From assembly GCF_003207895.1 (NCBI RefSeq), contig NZ_NKUB01000003.1, positions 186,001 through 250,000 of the forward strand: DNA of 64,000 nucleotides, in the 5' to 3' direction. Below, one piece after another: positions 16,733 through 25,274 of the stretch. The first letter of the stretch is position 1. Each line of letters begins with the position of its first letter. The translations under genes and the position numbers were made by a program. The notes beneath the pieces were generated by a model. The model had not been told where the DNA came from and did not search any database. It worked only from the letters and a program-made list of their open reading frames with translations. Origin of the DNA: Komagataeibacter swingsii (GTDB lineage: Bacteria > Pseudomonadota > Alphaproteobacteria > Acetobacterales > Acetobacteraceae).

Positions 16733-19114
16733 CTAGAAATGGGCGCTGACCGTGCCGAAATACTGGCGTATCGCCCCGCGTTCCATCGAATACAGATCCC
16801 CCGACATGGGATTGCCATTTTCGCCCATCATGGAAATGTATTTGCTGTTGGCCAGGTTATAGACGCTGAAATCGAATGTCAGGTTCTTCATGGGGCCGTA
16901 ATCACCAAAGCGATAACGCGCGCCCAATGTCACCAGCCAGTATGCGGGTACCGATGTGTCATTGGTATAGCTGTACTGGCGGCGTGAATAGTAGTTTGCG
17001 TCGATATGCGCTTCCATGCCACGGAAAGCATATGTCAGGTTTGATTTATACATGACCTGCGGATAGTTGACGATATTCTTCTTGTTGACGGAATAAAGCC
17101 GGCCACCGGATTCCAGGTCGCTGCCATATGTCGCGTGGTTGTAGCTGACGCTGTTGAACATCGACAGTCCCTTCATGACACCATGCTGGAAGGGATGCAG
17201 GGTCAATGCGGCATCCACCCCATACATGGAAATATCCGTGGGGGCGACGGACAGGATCGGGTTGTTCTGGTTGCCGGCATTGATTTCAAGCAGGTGATGG
17301 TAATCATTGACATGATAGGCATCGACCGAGAAATTGGCGTATCTGTCATTATACCGATAACCAACAAGATAGACCCAGTCACGTTCGGCCGGCGTGCTGC
17401 CCTGCAGCCTGCGGAATACCGACTGGTCCTGCACGGCCCATAGCGATGCCTGCCCGGCGGACCCCCATGACTGCACGCCATAGCCGCGCATGTTTTCAGC
17501 AACGTCAAAATACAACTCATGCCCGGGCAGGAAGCGCCAGTTGACGCTGACATGGGGCAGGAAGGCCGCGGCTGCGGTCATGCTGCCATTGGCCAGGGCC
17601 GATGCGCCGGTATAGGCTTCGTTATTATACTGCACGCCACCCGACGTGGTGGTTATGAGCGATTTGAAGCCCGCATGTATGTCCAGGTTGCGTATGGGGC
17701 GGTATGTATCGGACAGGAAATACTGGAACGTATCGGTTGTCCATTTGAAATCATAGGATTCCATGAACGCGCGGCCATAGACGTCATAGGGGCCGATCGT
17801 CTTCAGCGGCGCCAGGCCGCTGGCCAGCGAGGGTTCGTTATAGAAAAACTGCCCCATTTCCTGATTGTTGTTTTCCAGCCAGATGCCACTCTGGATGGTG
17901 TGGTGCGCGATGTTGTACTTGACCGAGGAGGTCATGCCATAACGGGCCTGGTGGGACTGCCAGACCTCCTCCGACAGGGGGGCGGCTTCGGTCGCGCCGG
18001 GCAGCACCTGTGACGAGACGGCTGGGTCGGCATAGGTTCCGTAAAGCACCTGGCTATTGGCGTAGAACAGGGTTTTCCAATGCAGGTTCCTGGTCATCGC
18101 CATGTCGAATGTCAGGCCGCCAAGGTAATTGACCTGGTGCTGGCCACCATCATACAGGTCGGCGCCGCCACCATATTTCTGGGCTTCGCGGTAGGCTTTG
18201 CCGTAATTCGGGTAAAGGTATTCGCTGCTCCAGCCGCCGTTCTGCACTTCGGTCAACGAAAGGTCGTAATAGGACCACTGGGAATTGTTCGACCAGCTCA
18301 TGAACCCGGCAATGCGGCTGTCCTGCCCGATGGGCTGCACGATCTTGGCTTCCGCCTGCTGCTGTAGCTGGTCGCCTGCCCCCTTCCATTTGTGTGTGTC
18401 GGAACGGGCATAGGAAATGTACATTTTGGTGCCGGTCCGGTTCATGGCGCCGGTATCAAACCGTCCATATGTGCGGAATGACGCATTGCTGCCGAACATC
18501 TGCGACACATCCCCGCCCATCCTGTCCGACGGGTCGGCGCTTGAAATCTGTATGGAGCCGCCAAGGTTGGTGGTGGACATGGTATCGACCGCCCCCCCAC
18601 CCTGGGACACCGACATGCCGGCGATATTGTTGGTGATGATGGCCTGCGACAGGTTTTCACCATTCAGGGTGCCATAGGACTGGTCGTTCAGCGGAATGCC
18701 GTCAAGCGAGATCCCGACGCTGTTCCAGTAAAAGCCGCGCATGTACAGGCTGCTTGACCATGCATCCAGCCCCAGCGCGTCACCGGAGCTGAAGCTCAGC
18801 CCCGGCGTGCGCGCCGACAGGACCTTCAGGGGATTGGTGCCGGGCACGAACTGCTGCATGACCTTCTGGCCCATGCGCTGTTCCGTGCCGGTGGAAATGT
18901 TCCGGCTGGTGCTGACCGACAGCGTTTCCGCCCTGGCCGACCGGGGGGATGCGGCGGCCGTGCGCGCGCGTGTTTCCCGTGCGCGGCTGCTTTCCCCCGG
19001 GGCCTGATTATGCCCCGACTGCGCAAGGGGCGCGGCGGTCGCCGCATGGCAGTCAAGGGACGTGGCTGCGAGAAGCAAGCCACAGAGAGGCAATTTCCGG
19101 ACCATATATTTCAT
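16733..19114 (-). CDS. TonB-dependent outer-membrane receptor
   Basis: Outer-membrane active transporter, 793 aa. The signal peptide is MVRKLPLCGLLLAATSLDCHA. A Ser/Arg-rich linker is followed by the plug (about residues 60-200: VLSARTPGLSFSSG, LYMRGFYWNSVGISLDGIPL, NLGGSIQISSADP). The beta-barrel ends in FGTVSAHF with a terminal Phe. No substrate is evident from the sequence. It lies between the N-demethylase operon and the Amt/APC/flavoenzyme operon, and carries the region's GTTTC-N6-GAAAC palindrome 180 bp upstream. A role in uptake of a methylated amine compound or its complex is possible but unproven. Confidence 0.9.
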   Translation of the reverse strand: MKYMVRKLPLCGLLLAATSLDCHAATAAPLAQSGHNQAPGESSRARETRARTAAASPRSARAETLSVSTSRNISTGTEQRMGQKVMQQFVPGTNPLKVLSARTPGLSFSSGDALGLDAWSSSLYMRGFYWNSVGISLDGIPLNDQSYGTLNGENLSQAIITNNIAGMSVSQGGGAVDTMSTTNLGGSIQISSADPSDRMGGDVSQMFGSNASFRTYGRFDTGAMNRTGTKMYISYARSDTHKWKGAGDQLQQQAEAKIVQPIGQDSRIAGFMSWSNNSQWSYYDLSLTEVQNGGWSSEYLYPNYGKAYREAQKYGGGADLYDGGQHQVNYLGGLTFDMAMTRNLHWKTLFYANSQVLYGTYADPAVSSQVLPGATEAAPLSEEVWQSHQARYGMTSSVKYNIAHHTIQSGIWLENNNQEMGQFFYNEPSLASGLAPLKTIGPYDVYGRAFMESYDFKWTTDTFQYFLSDTYRPIRNLDIHAGFKSLITTTSGGVQYNNEAYTGASALANGSMTAAAAFLPHVSVNWRFLPGHELYFDVAENMRGYGVQSWGSAGQASLWAVQDQSVFRRLQGSTPAERDWVYLVGYRYNDRYANFSVDAYHVNDYHHLLEINAGNQNNPILSVAPTDISMYGVDAALTLHPFQHGVMKGLSMFNSVSYNHATYGSDLESGGRLYSVNKKNIVNYPQVMYKSNLTYAFRGMEAHIDANYYSRRQYSYTNDTSVPAYWLVTLGARYRFGDYGPMKNLTFDFSVYNLANSKYISMMGENGNPMSGDLYSMERGAIRQYFGTVSAHF

Positions 19115-19293
19115 TCCCGTTCCAGCTTACTGTTTCGGTGTCACATATATCCAACACGCAAAATAAAACGGTTTGCATGAATGATGCATTATTATGAAGT
19201 GTTGGTTTTATATTTGAAATAGTCAGGTGTTGTTATACTGGCGCGGCCTTGGGATGTCTGTCGTGGTCCATACGTCCACATGCACCAGAAAAC

Positions 19294-19309
19294 GTTTCAT
19301 CAACGAAAC
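19294..19309. promoter_or_regulatory. GTTTC-N6-GAAAC palindrome upstream of the TonB receptor gene
   Basis: GTTTC-ATCAAC-GAAAC lies about 180 bp before the receptor start codon. It is the same 5-6-5 palindrome as at 24847, 25065 and 31386. The spacer ends in AC, as it does at 25065. Probable operator of a dimeric regulator. Confidence 0.5.
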
Positions 19310-19489
19310 CATATGGCCAAAAAACTGGATTTACAAGAATTAAAATATCCTGTCAGGAAAAAATATTGCACCTGTCCGTGATGGACAGGCCAGTTGACTG
19401 TTTTTGAATAAAAATATGCGGTTTTATTTTTATCCCGGCCTGAATCCGTCGATCAGGGATTTGGACACTGTTTGAAAAGTCAGTTCATG

Positions 19490-19627
19490 ATAGCGCTTTA
19501 AAATTAAAGGAAGTTTTTGGTGAAGCTTTTTGCAGAAGCTTCGAAAGAACGCCGCCTTTTTGAAAAAAGGCAGCACCCAAAAACTTTTATTGTTTTTTAT
19601 CAATGGGTTGTTTTCAAACAGTCTCTT
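19490..19627 (+). repeat. Dispersed palindromic repeat, copy B (full length with 5' extension)
   Basis: Near-identical to copy A from the AAGTTTTTGGTG arm to AAACAGTCTCTT. It also carries the upstream extension ATAGCGCTTTAAAATTAAAG, which is found again, inverted, at the end of copy E. That defines the outer boundary of the longest form at about 138 bp. Confidence 0.9.
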
Positions 19628-19887
19628 GGACAGGGATACGTTTGACCTGATATTCAACAAATTGATGTGAAATGATATTCAGAATCAGCGCGGCGTGCGT
19701 GGCGGCATGGATGCATGGGGCCATGACCGGGGTCTTTACTTGCGGTCCCAATGGGCTGGCGCCCCTGTCCTGGCGCGCAACAGTCTATTCCGTCTGCACT
19801 TCAGAAATATTAATGTCCGATTCCTGTTCTATATAGTACATAAATTTTTCTTATTATTGATCGCGTGTCCTTTATGGCGTTTCACGC

Positions 19888-21222
19888 TCAGTCGCTGCCA
19901 ATCCTGTCTGTATGGTAGGCGACCTCGCCATGGGCGCCAAGGTCCAGCCCCATGGCCTCCTCATCTTCGTCGACCCGCAGCGGACAGACATGGCGCGTCA
20001 GCGCCAGGGACAGGTATGTCGTGACAGCCGATACCAGCACGCTGAAGGAAATGCCCAGTATCTGGATGCCCATCTGCCCCCATGGCGTGCGGCCGTGGGG
20101 ATAGCCCGTCCCCCCAAGAAAGGATGCGGCAAAGACAACGGTCAGCAGCCCGCCCGTGGCCGCGCCGACGCCATGGATTGAAAAGACATCGAAGGCATCA
20201 TCAAACCCGAAGCGTTTTTTCAGGTTGTTGACGGACCACAGGCAGGCCATACTTGTCATGGCGCCAATTGCCAGCGCCGCCATGGGGGCCACATAGCCGC
20301 ATGCCGGCGTAATCCCCACCAGCCCGGCTATGGTGCCGGAAATGATGCCCAGCGTACTCGGGCGGCCATGGCACCGCCATTCAGCCAGGCACCAGCCGAT
20401 CGCCCCGCCTGCCCCGCCGATCAGGGTATTGAGCATCAACAGGATGCCCAGCCCGTCGATCGCGTAATTGCAGCCGCCGCAGAAAGCCAGCCAGCCCACA
20501 AAAAGCAGGCATCCGCCCGTATAGGTCATGCTGACGTCATGGGGGGCCATATGCGTGGTGCCCAGTCCGTGCCGCCTGCCCAGCATGATGGCGGCGACCA
20601 GTCCGGCCACCCCGGCATTGAGGTGGACGACATTGCCCCCGGCAAAATCCTGTATGTCCAGCGGGGCGATCCATCCCCCGCCCCACGCCATATGGGCCAT
20701 GGGCACGTAATTGATGAAAAACCATATTGATATGAATATGACAAACGCGCTGAAGCGCATGCGTTCGGCAACCGACCCGACAATGATCCCGACCGTTATG
20801 GTCGCGAACAGGGCCATGAACAGGCAGTAAAGATATTCCGGCAGGCTGCCCGTGGCGCTTTCCACCGTAATGCCACGCAGGAACATCCTGCCAGACCCGC
20901 CTATGACCGGCTGCAACGGGCCTTTGCTGAATATGAGCGAGTAGCCGGCGATCATCCACAGGGCGATGATGAACACCCCGGATGAAAAGACCTGCGTCAG
21001 GACGGACAGCACATTCTTGCTACGCGCCATCCCCCCGTAAAACAGGGCCAGCCCCGGCAGCAGCATCAGCATGACGACAAGACTGCACATCGCAACGAAC
21101 GTGGTGTCAGCAAGGCTGTAGGCATGACCGGGCCGGGCGGTGCTGGCGTTCCCCACCGCCGGGAACAGGACGGGCGTAAGGAATACATGGAAAAGCAGAA
21201 TGATATATCGATGGTATGCCAT
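19888..21222 (-). CDS. amtB: Ammonium transporter (Amt family)
   Basis: Inner-membrane ammonium channel/transporter, 444 aa with a cleavable-looking N-terminus (ILLFHVFLTPVLFPAVGNAS) and eleven hydrophobic segments. Family marks include LPGLALFYGGMARSKNVLSV near residue 55, and the pore twin-His pair in NVVHLNAGVAGLVAA and DVFSIHGVGAATGG. The preceding Asp is in QDFAGG. It lies 29 bp after an APC permease and two genes after the TMADH-like enzyme, so it is likely expressed with methylamine catabolism. It could recapture ammonia or carry methylammonium, a known Amt substrate. No glnK gene is beside it. Confidence 0.93.
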   Translation of the reverse strand: MAYHRYIILLFHVFLTPVLFPAVGNASTARPGHAYSLADTTFVAMCSLVVMLMLLPGLALFYGGMARSKNVLSVLTQVFSSGVFIIALWMIAGYSLIFSKGPLQPVIGGSGRMFLRGITVESATGSLPEYLYCLFMALFATITVGIIVGSVAERMRFSAFVIFISIWFFINYVPMAHMAWGGGWIAPLDIQDFAGGNVVHLNAGVAGLVAAIMLGRRHGLGTTHMAPHDVSMTYTGGCLLFVGWLAFCGGCNYAIDGLGILLMLNTLIGGAGGAIGWCLAEWRCHGRPSTLGIISGTIAGLVGITPACGYVAPMAALAIGAMTSMACLWSVNNLKKRFGFDDAFDVFSIHGVGAATGGLLTVVFAASFLGGTGYPHGRTPWGQMGIQILGISFSVLVSAVTTYLSLALTRHVCPLRVDEDEEAMGLDLGAHGEVAYHTDRIGSD

Positions 21223-21251
21223 GTCGTGACCTGCATGTATGCCGGGTGCCG

Positions 21252-22700
21252 CTAGGCCTCGTTATGGGGCGAAACCGACAGGGCGGGTTCGGGGTCGCGT
21301 TCACGCAGCCGCAGGCCGCCCTTGTCCTGTATCCCGCGGCGGTACAGGCACATGAGCAGCGCCAGCACGATCGCCGACAGGGCGATAAGCTGCTCGCGTC
21401 GCCCGCCATACCCGACCAGCGACGGGTTGCAGAACCCGACGACAAGCATGGACATGTTGAACAGCGTCAGGACCCCGGCCACGCCAATCATGCGCCATGG
21501 CGGCGCGCCGCCCGCGCCGCGCCGGGCGTAATGCAGGCGGATGAAGCCGCTCAGCGCCAGGATGATGCACAGGATATACCCGACATTCCCCGCGAATATG
21601 ATGCCGGTTATGTCGGATATGAAAAACACGATGAACAGGTTGATGACCAGGTCGATGGTCATGGCGCGTCCCGGCACGCCCCGTTCGTTGATGGAATCCA
21701 GTTGCCGGACCGTCAGGCCCCGCGCGGCCAGCCCGTGCAGGGCGCGGCTGGAACCCGAAATGGCGGACCCCATGGCGACAAACTGCGCCAGGCACATGAC
21801 GGGAATGGCGATATTGGCAAGGCCAGGCCCGATAATCCGGTTGAGGATATCAACATAGAACCCGATCGGGTCGGCGTTGATCGCGGCCTCCCCTTCCGTC
21901 GCGGGCAGCATGACGCAGCTCAGGATGGTAATGCCGATCACCAGCATGGAGGAAACCAGCAGGGCAAGGCGGATATGGAAGCGGGGATTATGGTATTCAG
22001 GCGCGAAGGTGGCGCACAGTTCCGTGCCGTACGTTGTCCATGACGCAATGAACGACCACACCAGCATGGCCTGGAAGAACGTAAATGCCGATGTATGCGG
22101 CAGGTGCCAGTGCAGGTCATGGAAATTGAGCCTGACCGTAAAAAAAGGCCCGACAAGGCAGATCAGCGCCATGACCCCCAGCAGGCAGCTTGCAATACGG
22201 TTGATGGAGGCGACCAGCCGGACGCCGCGTATGTTGATCGTGAACACCACCACCATCATCAGGCCCGCGATACAGTGGGGCAGCCCGATTTCGTTTCCAA
22301 GCAGGCGGACCGTGCCGGTCCATGTCGGGAACCACTGCGCCTGCGCCAGCCGGCCGATCTGCAACCCGTTGACGGCCAGTGAAAAACTCCACCCCGTCCA
22401 GTAGCCGAAAATGGCAATCGCCCCCAGCGGGGTGGCGTCACGCCGCCATGCCTGATGCGCGAACGCCCCGATGCCGCCCGAACATCCGGGCAACGCCAGG
22501 GCCATGTCGGCGAAAATCATGTTCTGCGCCAGCGCGATCAGGCTGGTCATGCACCATATGGCCAGCGCGCCCCATGCCCCCAGCGGGCCGATTTCAAGAC
22601 CGATAAGGCAGAAGGTGGTAATCGGCGGACCAAGGGACAGCAGGACGCCGTCACTCCATTTCAGGGACTGGATATAGCCATTCGTCTTTGGTGAACTCAT
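21252..22700 (-). CDS. APC-superfamily amino acid/amine permease
   Basis: Inner-membrane transporter, 482 aa, with about 12 hydrophobic segments. APC features include the first helix start (LKWSDGVLLSLGPPITTFCL), a Gly-rich GCSGGIGAFAHQAW region and AMGSAISGSSRALHGLAARG in the second half. Substrate cannot be read from the sequence. It sits between the TMADH-like gene (65 bp upstream) and Amt, so an N-methylated amino acid, betaine or amine is the likely cargo. This is inferred from the neighbourhood. Confidence 0.85.
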   Translation of the reverse strand: MSSPKTNGYIQSLKWSDGVLLSLGPPITTFCLIGLEIGPLGAWGALAIWCMTSLIALAQNMIFADMALALPGCSGGIGAFAHQAWRRDATPLGAIAIFGYWTGWSFSLAVNGLQIGRLAQAQWFPTWTGTVRLLGNEIGLPHCIAGLMMVVVFTINIRGVRLVASINRIASCLLGVMALICLVGPFFTVRLNFHDLHWHLPHTSAFTFFQAMLVWSFIASWTTYGTELCATFAPEYHNPRFHIRLALLVSSMLVIGITILSCVMLPATEGEAAINADPIGFYVDILNRIIGPGLANIAIPVMCLAQFVAMGSAISGSSRALHGLAARGLTVRQLDSINERGVPGRAMTIDLVINLFIVFFISDITGIIFAGNVGYILCIILALSGFIRLHYARRGAGGAPPWRMIGVAGVLTLFNMSMLVVGFCNPSLVGYGGRREQLIALSAIVLALLMCLYRRGIQDKGGLRLRERDPEPALSVSPHNEA

Positions 22701-22765
22701 GCCGTTATTTTCCCAAGATGTCGTGACGGACCCGGTCCTGCATGCCAGTGGTCACCCGCGCGGGT

Positions 22766-24724
22766 TCAGATGGCCGCCCCCACGCGCAGGCCGTCGTAAA
22801 CCGCTTCTTCCGCGGTCCGGGGCGCCAGGCTGTCGCCAATGACACGGATATCGGGCACGATGCCCCGCGCCGCGCTTTCCAGTCCCGTCACGGATGCATG
22901 CCCGGTGGCGAGTACCAGCGTATCCACGTCGTTCACCATCACCGGCTCATTCGTGACGACATGCTGCAGGAACACCGTGCTGTCATCATGCCCGAACAGC
23001 CGGACCAATGGCATGACGCCGATTTCCTGGCGGGCAAGGACCCCCAGCAGGTCGTCACGCACATAGGGCGGCAACTGGGCGGCGGCATGATGGACCGTGG
23101 TGGCGAGACGGACATCATGGCCACGGGCCGCCAGGGCCTCGGCAATGCCCGGGCCGATCCAGTCGCCACGCCAGTCAACCACGACGACACGGCGGCCGGG
23201 ATTGATTTCGCGCCTGAGGATCTGCCACGCATCGGCAACCTGCATGTCGCCCGCTTCCTCATAAGGCGGCCGGAACGGAATGGCGCCCGTGGCGACGATA
23301 AGGGCGTCGGGACGCTCCGCCGCCAGCATCTCACCCGTAACCGGCGTATTCAGCACGACCTTCACGCCAGCCAGTTCGATCTCGCGCGCCAGATTGGTTA
23401 TGATGCCGCCAAACTCCGCCCGGCGCGGCAGTTCCTGGGCCAGGCGGGCCTGCCCGCCCAACTGCCCCGCCGCCTCGAACAGCGTCACGTCATGCCCGCG
23501 TTTTGCGGCCGTGACCGCAGCCTTCATGCCGGCAGGGCCGCCACCGGCGACAAACACGCGCCGGGGGTTTTCCACCGGGGCAAGGTTGCCATAAATCTCT
23601 TCACGGCCCGTTTCAGGGTGCTGGATGCACGAAATGGGCACGCCAAGCTGGAAATGCCCGATGCAGGCCTGGTTGCAGGCGATACAGGCGCGGATATCCC
23701 CGCTATGCCCCGACTGCGCCTTTTCGGGCATGCGCGGGTCACAGATCAGCGCGCGCGTCATGCCGCACACATCCGCGGCGCCTGACGCGATGATGGCGTC
23801 GGCTTCCTGCGGCTGGTTGATGCGGCCGGTCACAAAGACGGGAATGGACAGGTCCGCCCTGATGCGCGCCGCCGCCGGGGCGACGTAGCCCGGCGTCCAT
23901 GACATGGGGGCCACGATATGCACCGCCGCCCCGGCCGAGGCGGATGTCCCCGTCGTGACATTGACATAATCCAGCAGGGGTTCCAGTTCGCGGCAGATCG
24001 CGCGCACCTCGTCCGACGTCAGGCCTTCATCATCGCGTTCACTGTCGCTGATACGCATGCCGACGACAAAGTCGTCGCCTGTCGCAGCACGGATGGCGGC
24101 CAGGATTTCACGCGCGAAACGCAGGCGGTTTTCCCCTGACCCGCCATATTCATCATCGCGCAAATTGACGCGGGGGTTGAAGAACTGCGCGGGCAGGTAG
24201 CCGTGGCTTGCAACGAATTCGACCCCGTCCAGCCCCGCGCGCTGCAGGCGGATGGCGGCGGCGACGAACCCGTCGATGATTTCGCGTATCATGCCCGCGT
24301 CCAGCGCGCGCGGTATGACATGGAAGCGTTCGCTGGGCACGGCGGATGGCGCGTAGGCGACGGTCAGCAGCCCTTCGTGGCGTTCGCATATCTCGCGGCC
24401 AGGATGGAATATCTGCCCGAAAATGGTGCAGCCATGGGCATGGCAGGCATCGGCCAGCCGGGTATAGCCTTCCATGCAGCCATCGTCATTGGCCATCAGG
24501 ATATGGTTGGTGTAGCGCGCGCTTTCATGCACGCCCGCCACCTGGATCACGATCAGCCCCGCGCCGCCCGCCGCGCGCGCCGCCTGATAGGCGACCAGCC
24601 GGTCATTCACGGTGCCATCCGTCGGTATGGTCGTATCATGGCCGGTGGACATGATGCGGTTTTTAAGCGTTGCCCCCCGGATACGCAGCGGCTGGAAAAG
24701 ATGGGGAAAGCTGGCGGCCATCAT
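22766..24724 (-). CDS. TMADH/dimethylglycine-catabolism-like flavoenzyme (Old Yellow Enzyme barrel + 4Fe-4S + FAD/NAD domain)
   Basis: About 652 aa in the trimethylamine dehydrogenase/2,4-dienoyl-CoA reductase/DgcA architecture. The N-terminal TIM barrel binds FMN (LFQPLRIRGATLKNRIMSTG; the Arg/Asp segment FFNPRVNLRDDEYGGSGENR). A cluster motif CIACNQACIGHFQLGVPISC (C-x2-C-x3-C-x11-C) follows. The C-terminal dinucleotide domain has FVAGGGPAGMKAAVTAAKRG. The Cys that links FMN covalently in true TMADH is not present in the STGHDT segment. That favours a DgcA-like or other N-demethylase role over classical TMADH. The start was set at MMAASFPHLF because family homology begins there. It is first in an operon with the APC permease and Amt. 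Confidence 0.8.
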   Translation of the reverse strand: MMAASFPHLFQPLRIRGATLKNRIMSTGHDTTIPTDGTVNDRLVAYQAARAAGGAGLIVIQVAGVHESARYTNHILMANDDGCMEGYTRLADACHAHGCTIFGQIFHPGREICERHEGLLTVAYAPSAVPSERFHVIPRALDAGMIREIIDGFVAAAIRLQRAGLDGVEFVASHGYLPAQFFNPRVNLRDDEYGGSGENRLRFAREILAAIRAATGDDFVVGMRISDSERDDEGLTSDEVRAICRELEPLLDYVNVTTGTSASAGAAVHIVAPMSWTPGYVAPAAARIRADLSIPVFVTGRINQPQEADAIIASGAADVCGMTRALICDPRMPEKAQSGHSGDIRACIACNQACIGHFQLGVPISCIQHPETGREEIYGNLAPVENPRRVFVAGGGPAGMKAAVTAAKRGHDVTLFEAAGQLGGQARLAQELPRRAEFGGIITNLAREIELAGVKVVLNTPVTGEMLAAERPDALIVATGAIPFRPPYEEAGDMQVADAWQILRREINPGRRVVVVDWRGDWIGPGIAEALAARGHDVRLATTVHHAAAQLPPYVRDDLLGVLARQEIGVMPLVRLFGHDDSTVFLQHVVTNEPVMVNDVDTLVLATGHASVTGLESAARGIVPDIRVIGDSLAPRTAEEAVYDGLRVGAAI

Positions 24725-24846
24725 GCGGCGTCCCGATCGGTGGGCGCGGGCCTGTCCCATGTGGGCGGTTTTGGTGCGCCTGCTGTCCCGCAGGGGTGTT
24801 TCTGGAAAAGCGCTGACATCGCTGATTATAACCCTCTCCACATTTA

Positions 24847-24866
24847 ATGTTACTTGTATGAAACAT
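24847..24866. promoter_or_regulatory. ATGTTAC-N6-GAAACAT palindrome upstream of the TMADH-like operon
   Basis: Seven-base arms ATGTTAC and GAAACAT (one mismatch) around TTGTAT, about 120 bp before the chosen start codon. Same design as 19294, 25065 and 31386. Confidence 0.5.
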
Positions 24867-25064
24867 GTTTGCGGGCGGAACCGGAACAGGCAGGACATGC
24901 CGATGCTGCGTGACCGGGATGATCATTCCGGATTCGGCCATGATAGGATAATATTTCCTCAAGGGGAAATTTTATTCCTGCTGGTTGCGTCATCCGGGAA
25001 ATATCGCCATGTAACGTTGCCTGTCCCTTATTGTGGAACACCATGCAGTGTATCCGTACCGGCA

Positions 25065-25088
25065 CAATGTTTCTTAGACGAAACATTG
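25065..25088. promoter_or_regulatory. Perfect CAATGTTTC-N6-GAAACATTG palindrome
   Basis: Nine-base arms pair perfectly around TTAGAC, making this the strongest of the four copies and the best model of the operator. It lies about 340 bp before the TMADH-like start and about 190 bp past the gmaS stop. Confidence 0.6.
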
Positions 25089-25236
25089 CAGGCGTGCGTG
25101 TTGTCCGTATGTGCCCGAAACCGGCGCCCTTGCGGCCCTGACGGATTTTTTCCCGGCAAGGCGGGGTGGGCTGGAGCAGATCCGGTTTGAATGGACACAT
25201 TCGAACTGGTGAAGATGCTCGTTAAACAATGAGTTG

Positions 25237-25274
25237 GAGCCATTCCACTGGGCCAGAGTTCAGTGGAATGGCTC
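25237..25274 (-). terminator. 14-bp hairpin at the gmaS stop codon
   Basis: GAGCCATTCCACTG and CAGTGGAATGGCTC pair perfectly around a ten-base loop. The stem begins at the last base of the gmaS stop codon. No T-run follows on the minus strand, so it may protect the 3' end of the mRNA or act as a factor-assisted terminator. Confidence 0.6.

Larger units (their letters stand above)
19115..19887. other. 773-bp AT-rich intergenic region
   Basis: No gene seen. It contains the receptor promoter region, the palindrome at 19294-19309, repeat copy B (19490-19627), and a short direct repeat TGATATTCA near 19652 and 19676. The remaining sequence upstream of 19887 lies after the Amt stop and shows no strong hairpin. 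Confidence 0.6.
24725..25273. other. Regulatory region of 549 bp between gmaS and the TMADH-like gene
   Basis: No gene is supported; the reading frame of the TMADH-like gene stays open to 24898 but has no family features there. The region is less GC-rich than its surroundings. It holds two copies of the ATGTTTC-N6-GAAACAT palindrome (24847 and 25065, centres about 220 bp apart) and the 14-bp hairpin at the gmaS end. Confidence 0.6.
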
